Part shown: positions 1 through 6,668 of the stretch, piece after piece
Position numbering within the stretch: position 1 is the stretch's first letter
How the letters are laid out: each line of letters starts with the position of its first letter
Assembly (NCBI GenBank): GCA_023257915.1
Contig: JALRBB010000556.1
Span: 1 to 7,493 of the forward strand
DNA from: Quisquiliibacterium sp.
Lineage (GTDB): Bacteria; Pseudomonadota; Gammaproteobacteria; Burkholderiales; Burkholderiaceae_E
Length of the DNA stretch: 7,493 nucleotides
Reading direction: 5' to 3'
The notes under the pieces: model-generated
What the model was told of the DNA's origin: nothing
Databases searched by the model: none
What the model saw: the letters and a program-made list of their open reading frames with translations, nothing else
Made by a program: the position numbers and the translations under genes

Positions 1-828
1 GCGAACAAGGAAGCGCTGGTCATGGCTGGCGGCGTCTTCATGGAGGCCGTTCGGGCCGGCGGTGCTACCGTCCTTCCGATCGACAGCGAGCACAACGCGG
101 TGTTTCAGTGTTTGCCGGACGGCGTCCAGAGGGATGTTGCCAGACTCAATTCTGGCGGCATCACACGGATCTTGCTGACCGCCTCGGGCGGCCCGTTTCG
201 GACGGCCTCAGCTGAGCGGATGAAGTCGGTCACGCCGGATGAGGCGTGCGCGCATCCGAACTGGCAGATGGGACGAAAGATTTCAGTCGATTCAGCGACG
301 ATGATGAACAAGGGGCTCGAGCTGATTGAGGCCCACTTCTTGTTCGGTCTTCCCGAAGAGCGCATCGACGTCGTGGTTCATCCTCAAAGTGTGATTCACT
401 CGCTGGTCGAATATCGTGATGGTTCGATGCTCGCGCAATTGGGCAATCCGGACATGCGCACCCCGATTGCCCATGCACTCGGTTTTCCCGAGCGCATCGC
501 CAGCGGTGTTGGATCGCTCGATCTGGCCGCCGTCGCCAAGCTCGAGTTCGAGGCGCCGGATCTCGAGCGCTTCCCGTGTCTGCGCCTGGCTCGTGAAACG
601 CTTCGTGGAAAGGGGGCCGGTGCCTGCGTGCTGAACGCGGCGAACGAGATGGCGGTCGAGGCGTTCCTTCGTGGCAGGATTGGATTCATGCAGATTGCGC
701 GAATTAATGAACAGGTGCTCGAGCGTTTCAATGAACGAGCGGCGCCGGAAAGCCTGGAGCAGGTACTTCGGCTGGACGAGGACGCGCGCGCGATGGCCGA
801 TTCCCTGCTCGATGAGGTGGCCGCATGA
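1..828 (+). CDS. dxr: 1-deoxy-D-xylulose 5-phosphate reductoisomerase, 3' part (5' end outside window)
   Basis: Dxr (IspC) converts 1-deoxy-D-xylulose 5-phosphate to 2-C-methyl-D-erythritol 4-phosphate with NADPH and a divalent metal. It is the first committed step of the MEP isoprenoid pathway in the cytoplasm. The reading frame is open from base 1, and 275 residues are visible. The first residues, [10 protein letters not shown], match the conserved ANKE motif near residue 123 of the E. coli enzyme, so about 120 N-terminal residues with the NADPH-binding fold lie upstream. The ATG at 22 is internal and not the start. Visible hallmarks, in window residue numbers, are the metal ligands Asp28 and Glu30 (PIDSEHN) and Glu107 (MMNKGLE), the SGGPFR loop at 62-67, [17 protein letters not shown] at 85-101, and LNAANE at 211-216. 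The C-terminal helical domain is complete, with no frameshift. The stop codon overlaps the rseP start as ATGA. Identification is very secure. Confidence 0.97.
   Translation, partial: ANKEALVMAGGVFMEAVRAGGATVLPIDSEHNAVFQCLPDGVQRDVARLNSGGITRILLTASGGPFRTASAERMKSVTPDEACAHPNWQMGRKISVDSATMMNKGLELIEAHFLFGLPEERIDVVVHPQSVIHSLVEYRDGSMLAQLGNPDMRTPIAHALGFPERIASGVGSLDLAAVAKLEFEAPDLERFPCLRLARETLRGKGAGACVLNAANEMAVEAFLRGRIGFMQIARINEQVLERFNERAAPESLEQVLRLDEDARAMADSLLDEVAA
814..819 (+). promoter_or_regulatory. Ribosome binding site of rseP
   Basis: GAGGTG lies 5 nt before the rseP ATG at 825, inside the last codons of dxr. It is a strong match to the Shine-Dalgarno consensus. With the ATGA stop/start overlap it supports translation of rseP by ribosomes finishing dxr and fixes the rseP start. 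Confidence 0.75.
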
Positions 829-2189
829 GCCTGCTGCAGACCTTGCTGGCCTTCCTGGCGGCTCTGACGCTGCTGATCTTTGTTCACGAGCTCGGTCACT
901 ACCTCGTGGCACGGTGGTGCGGTATCAAGGTGGTGCGCTTTTCGATCGGTTTCGGGCGTCCGCTGTTCAGTCGTCGTTTCGGGCGCGATGGCACCGAGTG
1001 GGTCATCGCAGCAATCCCGTTCGGCGGTTACGTGAAAATGCTCGACGAGCAAGGCGACGAGACCGATTCCATCGCGGCTGCTGATCTGCCACGTACCTTT
1101 TCGCGCCAGTCTCTCCCCAAGCGGGCCGCAGTCGTCGTTGCCGGACCGCTTGCCAACTTTTTGCTCGCAATCGCGCTCTATCTGCTGCTCAACGGTGTCG
1201 GGGTGCAGGAACCGGTCGCCCGTCTCGCGCCGCCGCCGCCGCAAAGCGCGGCAGCGGTCGCCGGTCTTCAGGCTGGTGACCAGATCGTCTCAATCGGTGA
1301 TCGCCCGGTCCAGTCCTGGTACGAGGTTCGGATCGGGTTGCTCGATACCGTGATCGACCGGGCCAAGATCAGCGTGGGCTACGAGCGCGATGCGGTTCTG
1401 CGCACTACCTGGCTCGACGCGGCCGCTTCGTCTGCTCAAGACCTGGAAAAGGACTACCTCGCCGATCTCGGCTTGTCGGTCGCACCGGGACGAATCAGCG
1501 TGTCGTCGGTGCTACCGGATAGCCCGGCGCACGAAGCGGCACTTCAGCCCGGCGACCAGATCCTTTCCGTCAACGGGCAATCGATGGCCGGGGCTCGCGC
1601 GTTCATCGAGATGGTTCGCTCCAGTGCGGGATCCGAGCTTGCGGTCGAATTGCTACGCGGTTCAGACCGGATTCGCACTGTGGTTGTCCCGCGAGCGCAT
1701 CCCTCGGAGCGCGAGCAGGATCGTGGCAAGCCGGTGGGGCGAATCGGTGCGGGCATCTCCGAGCGCCTCGAGATGGTCGAAGTCAGACATCTCGGATTGG
1801 ATGGTTTGCAGCGCTCGGTTGCCAAAACCTGGGAGATGTCGGTGTTTACGCTGCGGATGCTCGGTCGAATGCTGGTCGGTGAGCTTTCCTGGCGCAACCT
1901 GAGCGGACCGGTCGCGATCGCCGATTACGCCGGGCAGAGCGCCCGCGTCGGTTGGCAGGCTTATGTTTCTTTTCTGGCGTTGATCAGCATCAGCCTCGGG
2001 GTCCTGAACCTGCTGCCGATTCCGGTTCTCGACGGAGGGCATTTGCTATATTACGGCCTCGAAGCGCTGCGCGGTCGGCCCCTTTCCGAGCGCTCGATGG
2101 AACTGACTCAAAAGGCCGGGCTCGCGCTCATAGGAGCAATGATGTTCGTGGCCCTGTTCAATGACCTCACCCGCCTGATCGGATCGTAA
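825..2189 (+). CDS. rseP: RIP zinc metalloprotease RseP (site-2 protease)
   Basis: This is an inner-membrane site-2 protease. In E. coli the family member cleaves the anti-sigma factor RseA within the membrane after DegS, releasing sigma-E, and also clears leftover signal peptides. The protein is 454 aa, against 450 in E. coli. The zinc-binding motif HELGH is at residues 21-25 in the first membrane segment (about 2-20). The third zinc ligand region, [11 protein letters not shown], is at 395-405 with Asp403. The membrane-reentrant beta-loop region, ending in [10 protein letters not shown], spans about 42-75. Membrane segments follow at about 101-122, 378-396 and 432-447. Two periplasmic PDZ domains lie between them: the first includes [16 protein letters not shown] (147-162), the second [15 protein letters not shown] (238-252). 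A run of four prolines (136-139) links segment 2 to the first PDZ domain. The stop overlaps the bamA start by one base. All catalytic residues are present. Confidence 0.97.
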   Translation: MSLLQTLLAFLAALTLLIFVHELGHYLVARWCGIKVVRFSIGFGRPLFSRRFGRDGTEWVIAAIPFGGYVKMLDEQGDETDSIAAADLPRTFSRQSLPKRAAVVVAGPLANFLLAIALYLLLNGVGVQEPVARLAPPPPQSAAAVAGLQAGDQIVSIGDRPVQSWYEVRIGLLDTVIDRAKISVGYERDAVLRTTWLDAAASSAQDLEKDYLADLGLSVAPGRISVSSVLPDSPAHEAALQPGDQILSVNGQSMAGARAFIEMVRSSAGSELAVELLRGSDRIRTVVVPRAHPSEREQDRGKPVGRIGAGISERLEMVEVRHLGLDGLQRSVAKTWEMSVFTLRMLGRMLVGELSWRNLSGPVAIADYAGQSARVGWQAYVSFLALISISLGVLNLLPIPVLDGGHLLYYGLEALRGRPLSERSMELTQKAGLALIGAMMFVALFNDLTRLIGS

Positions 2190-4507
2190 TGCCAGACCCG
2201 CGCAATAGCCGCCCTGAAGGCCGCTGGCCCACAGCATTTCGGATTGCCGCAGCCTTGGCGGCCTTGCTGTTCGCCCAGGTCGCCCTGGCATTTCAGCCTT
2301 TCGTTGTGCGCGACATCCGCATCGAAGGTGCTCAACGCACCGAACCGGGATCCATCTACGGCTATCTGCCGGTCAAGGTCGGCGAGACGATGACCGAGGA
2401 GAAGGCTGCAGCGGCAGTGCGTGCCTTGTTCGCTTCCGGTTTCTTTCGCGACGTCAAGCTTGAAGTCGAAGGTGACGTGCTGGTCGTGTTCGTCGAGGAA
2501 CGTCCGGCAATTGCCTCAGTGTCAATCACTGGCACCAAGGAAATCGACTCCGAGACGATCAAGCGGGCAATGCGCGACCAGGGGCTGGCAGAAGGGCGGA
2601 TCTTCGATCGCAGCGTCATGGAACGCGCCGAGCAGGAACTGAAGCGTCAATACCTCGGACGTGGCAAGTATGCTGCCAGCGTCACCTCGACAGTGACCCC
2701 GCTGGAGCGCAATCGTGTCGGCATCACGATGGCGGTCAACGAGGGCGAGACCGCGACGATCAAGTCGATCAGCATCGTCGGTAACAAGGTGTTCAGCGAG
2801 AAGAAGATTCTCGACGAGTTCAAGCTGTCGACTCCAACCTGGCTGTCCTGGTACACCAAGTCCGACCGCTACGCGCGCGAGAAGCTTTCCGGGGATCTCG
2901 AGGCGTTGCGTTCTTACTATCTGAATCGCGGCTATCTGGAGTTCGCAATCGAGTCGACCCAAGTGTCGATCTCGCCGGACAAGGAAGACGTGCACCTGAC
3001 GGTTGCTATCAATGAAGGTGGCGTCTACCGGATCAGCGGCATCAGCTTCGCGGGTCGCTTGCTCGGGCGCGAGGACGAATTCACGCGATTGATGAATTTG
3101 AAGGCGGGAGACACGTTTTCAGGGGAGCGTCTTAGCGACTCGGTTAAACAGATCACTGCTCGTCTGGGCACACTGGGATATGCGTTTGCGAACGTCAATC
3201 CGGTTCCCACCGTCGATCGGGAAAAGCGTGAAGTTAAATTCGAAATCCTGGTCGATCCTGGGCGCCGTGTGTACGTCCGGCGAATCAATATTGTCGGGAA
3301 TTCGCGAACCCGCGACGAAGTAATACGCCGTGAATTGCGCCAGTTTGAAGATTCCTGGTACGACGCCGATCGAATTCGCACCTCGCGCGAACGGATCGCA
3401 AGGCTCGGTTATTTCATGGATGTTCGGGTCGACTCAGTTCCTGTATCGGACGCAGCCGATCAGGTCGATTTGAACGTGGCGGTTGTCGAGCAACCGACCG
3501 GAATGGTCTCGCTGGGTGTCGGTTTGTCGAGCTACGAAAAAGTAATCCTGTCTGCCGGTCTGAACCAACAAAACTTTCTGGGCAGTGGGAAAAACCTTGG
3601 ATTGAACGTCAACACCAGCAAGATCAATCGGGTCATCAGCGTTTCCTACACCGACCCATACTTCACGCAAGCTGGAGTAAGTCGCACCTTCGACGCCTAC
3701 ACCCGAACCTTCAATGCCGCGCAGTTGAATCTCGGGGACTATCGTTGGCGAGCCAACGGCCTTGGCATGCGCTTCGGTGTTCCCTACACAGAAATCGACC
3801 GCGTATTTTTCGGACTCGCGTTTGACAATAATCAGCTAAGGCTCGGAGCCAATTCGCCGCAGCGCTACAGAGACTATGTTGCAGATTTTGGGGAGGATAG
3901 CTCGGCGATCCTGGCAACCGCGATGTGGCGCCGCGACAGTCGTGACAGCGCATTCGCGCCTACCCGTGGACGGCTACAGACCGTCGGTTTTGACGTGACT
4001 TTGCCTGTGCTCGACATGCGTTTTGTCCGCGCCACCTACAATCACCAGTGGTTTTATCCGATCAGCAGGGACTACACGCTCGCTCTCAACGGTGATTTCG
4101 GAATGGGCAGGGGCTTCGGTGGTCAAACCTACCCACTGTTCAAACACTTTTATGCGGGCGGCATCGGTTCGGTCCGTGGCTTCTATCAAGCTTCATTGGG
4201 TCCGCGCGATCCGGTCGACAATATCGCGCTTGGCGGCGAAACCAAGTTGCTCGGAAGCGCGGAGTTCATTTTCCCGTTACCCGGCACCGGGCTGGATCGT
4301 AGCTTCAGAAGTTTCGTGTTTCTGGATGCCGGCAATGTGTTCTCGACCAATGCAATCTCACTTCGCGACCTGCGCTACTCCACCGGGATCGGCCTGAACT
4401 GGGCATCGCCGATTGGCCCGCTCAAGCTCAGCCTCGGATTTCCGATTAAGACTGAGCCAGGTGACCGAGTTCAGCGGGTTCAGTTCCAGATTGGAACTGG
4501 ATTCTGA
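2189..4507 (+). CDS. bamA: Outer membrane protein assembly factor BamA
   Basis: BamA is the central, essential subunit of the BAM complex. It folds and inserts beta-barrel proteins into the outer membrane and belongs to the Omp85 family. The protein is 772 aa. A Sec signal peptide has an unusually long Arg-containing n-region (1-18), a hydrophobic core (19-33) and likely cleavage after Ala34 (VALA|FQPF). Five POTRA domains follow at about 36-103, 104-184, 187-276, 279-357 and 360-434. Each has the expected strand/turn/helix pattern, for example IRIEGAQRTEPG and INIVGNSRTRDEVIRREL. The 16-strand barrel spans about 436-772. The loop-6 VRGF motif is at 662-665, and the last strand ends in the required terminal Phe (QFQIGTGF). 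No other in-frame start precedes the hydrophobic core, so ATG 2189 is chosen despite lacking a clear ribosome-binding site. It is probably coupled to rseP through the TAATG overlap. The gene is intact. Confidence 0.98.
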   Translation: MPDPRNSRPEGRWPTAFRIAAALAALLFAQVALAFQPFVVRDIRIEGAQRTEPGSIYGYLPVKVGETMTEEKAAAAVRALFASGFFRDVKLEVEGDVLVVFVEERPAIASVSITGTKEIDSETIKRAMRDQGLAEGRIFDRSVMERAEQELKRQYLGRGKYAASVTSTVTPLERNRVGITMAVNEGETATIKSISIVGNKVFSEKKILDEFKLSTPTWLSWYTKSDRYAREKLSGDLEALRSYYLNRGYLEFAIESTQVSISPDKEDVHLTVAINEGGVYRISGISFAGRLLGREDEFTRLMNLKAGDTFSGERLSDSVKQITARLGTLGYAFANVNPVPTVDREKREVKFEILVDPGRRVYVRRINIVGNSRTRDEVIRRELRQFEDSWYDADRIRTSRERIARLGYFMDVRVDSVPVSDAADQVDLNVAVVEQPTGMVSLGVGLSSYEKVILSAGLNQQNFLGSGKNLGLNVNTSKINRVISVSYTDPYFTQAGVSRTFDAYTRTFNAAQLNLGDYRWRANGLGMRFGVPYTEIDRVFFGLAFDNNQLRLGANSPQRYRDYVADFGEDSSAILATAMWRRDSRDSAFAPTRGRLQTVGFDVTLPVLDMRFVRATYNHQWFYPISRDYTLALNGDFGMGRGFGGQTYPLFKHFYAGGIGSVRGFYQASLGPRDPVDNIALGGETKLLGSAEFIFPLPGTGLDRSFRSFVFLDAGNVFSTNAISLRDLRYSTGIGLNWASPIGPLKLSLGFPIKTEPGDRVQRVQFQIGTGF
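4476..4504 (+). other. Hairpin over the last codons of bamA
   Basis: CAGTTCCA (4481-4488) and TGGAACTG (4492-4499) are perfect inverted repeats separated by three bases. As RNA the stem extends outward through U4480-G4500, U4479-A4501, two G-U pairs and G4476-C4504, giving 13 pairs that end just before the bamA stop codon. No U-run follows directly; the first T-run is at 4525-4528, about 20 nt later. It is therefore not a standard intrinsic terminator. A processing, stability or attenuation role at the bamA/skp boundary is possible. Coincidence with the codons for QFQIGTGF is the main alternative. Confidence 0.5.
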
Positions 4508-4542
4508 GCGTGTAACAATCCGGGTTTTCTCCTTTATGCAGC

Positions 4543-4547
4543 AGGGA
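4543..4547 (+). promoter_or_regulatory. Ribosome binding site of skp
   Basis: AGGGA lies 9 nt before the ATG at 4557 in the 49-nt bamA/skp gap. It decides between two in-frame ATGs: the one at 4536 has no such site, while the one at 4557 gives a clean signal peptide starting Met-Lys. Confidence 0.75.
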
Positions 4548-4556
4548 ATTTCTTCG

Positions 4557-5063
4557 ATGAAGCTCTGGCCACAGCTACTTACTATTTGCGCGCTCGGCGT
4601 GCTAGGACCGTCGGCCAGCGCCCAGGAGGGCGCAAAAATCGGCTTTGTCAGCACAGAGAGAGTGTTGCGCGAGTCAGTTCCGGCGAAAGCCGCTCAGCAA
4701 AAGCTTGAGGGTGAGTTTGGCCGTCGCGAAAAGGAATTGCAGGATATGGCGGCTCGAATCAAAACCCTCGGAGAGCGTCTGGATCGTGATGCGGTTGTTA
4801 TGGCCGAAGCTGAGCGCAGTCGCCGGCAGCGCGAATTCAGCGATATGGACAAAGACTTTCAGCGCAAGCAGCGGGAGTTTCGTGAGGACCTTAACCAGCG
4901 TCGCAATGAGGAACTCGGACAAGTTGTCGAACGTGCCAATCGCGTCATTCGCCAGATTGCCGAACAGGAGAAGTACGACTTCGTTCTGCAGGAAGCGGTC
5001 TATGCCAGTTCCAGGGTCGACATCACCGATAAGGTGCTGCGCGCGCTGGCCAGTGGCAAGTGA
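4557..5063 (+). CDS. skp: Periplasmic chaperone Skp/OmpH family protein
   Basis: Skp is a trimeric, jellyfish-shaped periplasmic chaperone. It holds unfolded outer-membrane proteins after Sec export and passes them toward the BAM complex. The start at 4557 gives 168 aa, against 161 in E. coli. A signal peptide (MKLWPQLLTI then a hydrophobic stretch) ends in ASA at 20-22, with cleavage likely before Gln23. The mature protein begins with AKIGFVSTERVL, the family's typical first strand and helix. A long, highly charged coiled-coil stretch (about 42-136) rich in Arg, Lys, Glu and Gln forms the tentacle. The C-terminal strand/helix, including YDFVLQEAVYAS and DITDKVLRAL (140-165), completes the trimer body, a hallmark of the OmpH family. 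The position between bamA and lpxD is the classical one. Upstream in-frame starts extending into bamA are rejected because they lack a ribosome-binding site and would bury the signal peptide. Confidence 0.93.
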   Translation: MKLWPQLLTICALGVLGPSASAQEGAKIGFVSTERVLRESVPAKAAQQKLEGEFGRREKELQDMAARIKTLGERLDRDAVVMAEAERSRRQREFSDMDKDFQRKQREFREDLNQRRNEELGQVVERANRVIRQIAEQEKYDFVLQEAVYASSRVDITDKVLRALASGK

Positions 5064-5087
5064 TTCCGGTCAACCGACCGTTGTGCG

Positions 5088-6167
5088 ATGAGCAGGTCCC
5101 TGCCGACCAGCCTCAGCGTTGCTGATCTTATTGCCCGCTTTGGCGGGGTGCTGCGCGGTGCGCAGACGGAAGTTCCGATCCTGCGGCTTGCCAGCCTGGC
5201 TTCTGCAAGAGCCGGTGACCTGAGCTTTTTATCCGGCGCCAGACATCGCCCGCAGGCGGCCTCAACCCGAGCGACAGCAGTCATCGTCTCCAAGGACCTG
5301 GCCGATGCCTTGCCGGCCGCGGTCGCCGCTGTCATCGTCGATGATCCGTATGCGCATTTCGCGCGCATTGCGCGCTGGTATGACACGCAGACCAGAAGCC
5401 AGGTAACACCTGGAATCGACCCCGCCGCCCGGGTCTCCGATCTGGCCGAGATTGGTGCAAATGTCAGCATCGGCGCATTTGCCACGATCGAGGCGGGTGC
5501 GAGCATCGCACAAGGGTCGGTGATCGGTGCGCATTGCCATGTCGGCAGAGATGTGCGAATCGGCGCAGCCTGCGTACTGCATCCTCGCGTAACGATCCTT
5601 GACGATTGCGCGCTGGGGGCACGCTGCGTCGTGCACTCCGGGACCGTGATCGGCTCGGATGGCTTCGGCTTTGCGAACGACAACGGACGCTGGGAAAAGA
5701 TCCCGCAACTCGGTTCGGTGCTGATCGGGGACGATGTGGAAATCGGTGCAAACTGCAGCATCGATCGCGGAGCCCTGGACGACACCCTGATCGGCGATGG
5801 ATGCAAGCTTGATAACCTGATCCAGATTGCCCACAACGTGCGCATCGGCGAGCACACGGCCATTGCCGGCTGCGTGGGCATTGCCGGTAGCGCCGTGATT
5901 GGTCGACGCTGCATGATCGGCGGAGGCGCTGGCATTCTCGGCCATCTGGAAATCTGCGACGATGTAGTTGTCTCGGCAATGAGCCTGGTGACCCGCTCGA
6001 TCGGGAAACCAGGTTTTTACAGCGGTGTCTTTCCGCTGATGCCCAATGCTGGCTGGGAGCGGGCTGCCGCCACCTTGCGCCAATTGCCGGTGCTGCGCGA
6101 CAGAATCCGTGCCCTTGAGCGTGCGCAGGCAAGCACGGATCAAGAACAATTCAAAAGCAAGGAATGA
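5088..6167 (+). CDS. lpxD: UDP-3-O-(3-hydroxyacyl)glucosamine N-acyltransferase LpxD
   Basis: LpxD catalyses the third step of lipid A synthesis. It transfers a (3R)-hydroxyacyl chain from acyl-ACP to the 2-amino group of UDP-3-O-acyl-glucosamine in the cytoplasm. The protein is 359 aa (E. coli 341). The N-terminal uridine-binding domain (about 1-105) includes [17 protein letters not shown] left-handed beta-helix of hexapeptide repeats (about 108-305) follows, with repeated IGA and IGDD turns. The conserved GSDGFGFA segment is at 189-196. The probable catalytic His is His249 in QIAHNV, and the second conserved His is His286 in ILGHLEI. Their 37-residue spacing matches E. coli His239 and His276. 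A C-terminal helix (about 322-346) is followed by a short polar tail. ATG 5088 is the first start after the in-frame skp stop, so the start is well fixed, although no clear Shine-Dalgarno sequence precedes it. The gene ends 4 nt before fabZ. Confidence 0.96.
   Translation: MSRSLPTSLSVADLIARFGGVLRGAQTEVPILRLASLASARAGDLSFLSGARHRPQAASTRATAVIVSKDLADALPAAVAAVIVDDPYAHFARIARWYDTQTRSQVTPGIDPAARVSDLAEIGANVSIGAFATIEAGASIAQGSVIGAHCHVGRDVRIGAACVLHPRVTILDDCALGARCVVHSGTVIGSDGFGFANDNGRWEKIPQLGSVLIGDDVEIGANCSIDRGALDDTLIGDGCKLDNLIQIAHNVRIGEHTAIAGCVGIAGSAVIGRRCMIGGGAGILGHLEICDDVVVSAMSLVTRSIGKPGFYSGVFPLMPNAGWERAAATLRQLPVLRDRIRALERAQASTDQEQFKSKE
6159..6163 (+). promoter_or_regulatory. Ribosome binding site of fabZ
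   Basis: AAGGA lies 8 nt before the fabZ ATG at 6172 and overlaps the last codons of lpxD. It selects this ATG over upstream in-frame starts, which would run back into lpxD and add residues not seen in FabZ proteins. Confidence 0.75.
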
Positions 6168-6171
6168 CTCC

Positions 6172-6651
6172 ATGACGGTGCTCGACATCAGGGCGATCCT
6201 GGAACACCTGCCGCATCGCTATCCATTTCTGCTCGTCGACAGGGTCGTCGAGCTGGAGAAAGGCAAGCGCATTGTCGCGATCAAGAATGTGACGATTAAC
6301 GAACCGTTCTTCGTCGGACACTTCCCGCATCTTCCCGTGATGCCTGGCGTGCTCCAGATCGAAGCACTGGCGCAGGCCGCCGGGATCCTTTCTTTCCAGA
6401 CGATGGGGAAGGTGTCGGATGACAGCTCGGTGTACTACTTTGTCGGCATCGACAATGCGCGCTTCAAACGTCCCGTTGTGCCAGGCGATCAGCTTCGGCT
6501 CGAGGTTGAAATCACCCGCGTGGCCCGTTCGATCTGGAAGTATTCTGGTCGGGCGACAGTCGACGGTCAGGTCGCCGCAGAGGCGGACCTGATGTGCACG
6601 CTGCGTGACATCGATCCTGCTCCCGCGCGGGACGAGAGCTCTGCCAGCTAA
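6172..6651 (+). CDS. fabZ: (3R)-hydroxyacyl-ACP dehydratase FabZ
   Basis: FabZ removes water from (3R)-hydroxyacyl-ACP to give trans-2-enoyl-ACP in the fatty acid elongation cycle, acting in the cytoplasm with a hot-dog fold. The protein is 159 aa (E. coli 151). The N-terminus [19 protein letters not shown] carries the typical [13 protein letters not shown] motif (13-26). The catalytic His50 is in [15 protein letters not shown] and Glu64 is in LQIEALAQ, spaced 14 residues apart as in E. coli His54/Glu68. The strand [22 protein letters not shown] (87-108) is characteristic. The last 12 or so residues are a loose Ala/Ser/Asp/Glu tail that slightly exceeds the usual length. FabZ uses the same hydroxyacyl-ACP pool as its neighbours LpxA and LpxD, so co-expression helps balance phospholipid against lipid A synthesis. 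The ATG at 6172 is supported by AAGGA at 6159-6163. Confidence 0.97.
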   Translation: MTVLDIRAILEHLPHRYPFLLVDRVVELEKGKRIVAIKNVTINEPFFVGHFPHLPVMPGVLQIEALAQAAGILSFQTMGKVSDDSSVYYFVGIDNARFKRPVVPGDQLRLEVEITRVARSIWKYSGRATVDGQVAAEADLMCTLRDIDPAPARDESSAS

Positions 6652-6657
6652 GCGCTC

Positions 6658-6663
6658 AGGGAG
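6658..6663 (+). promoter_or_regulatory. Ribosome binding site of lpxA
   Basis: AGGGAG lies 5 nt before the lpxA ATG at 6669, in the 17-nt gap after fabZ. It is a good Shine-Dalgarno match and fixes the start. Confidence 0.75.
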
Positions 6664-6668
6664 ACTTC

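Noticed and set aside
292..1244. Long open frames on the - strand over dxr and the start of rseP (292-912, 396-1244)
   Set aside because: They lie entirely opposite well-recognised genes in GC-rich DNA, where stop codons are rare in shadow frames, and their translations show no recognisable family.
4508..4535. Intrinsic terminator between bamA and skp
   Set aside because: The T-run at 4525-4528 is short and about 20 nt away from the hairpin end, so the two do not form a canonical terminator.
4413..4556. N-terminal extension of skp back into bamA, or a start at ATG 4536
   Set aside because: It would place extra residues before a normal signal peptide. Only ATG 4557 has a well-spaced AGGGA site.
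4557..4622. Skp as a lipoprotein because of Cys11 in the signal peptide
   Set aside because: The residues before Cys (Leu-Thr-Ile) do not fit a lipobox, which needs Gly, Ala or Ser just before Cys. A clean ASA signal peptidase I site follows at 20-22.
5000..6188. Two long - strand open frames opposite lpxD with repetitive Ala/Asp/His-rich translations
   Set aside because: The repetition mirrors the 18-nt period of the LpxD hexapeptide repeats on the other strand. They overlap each other and have no family resemblance.
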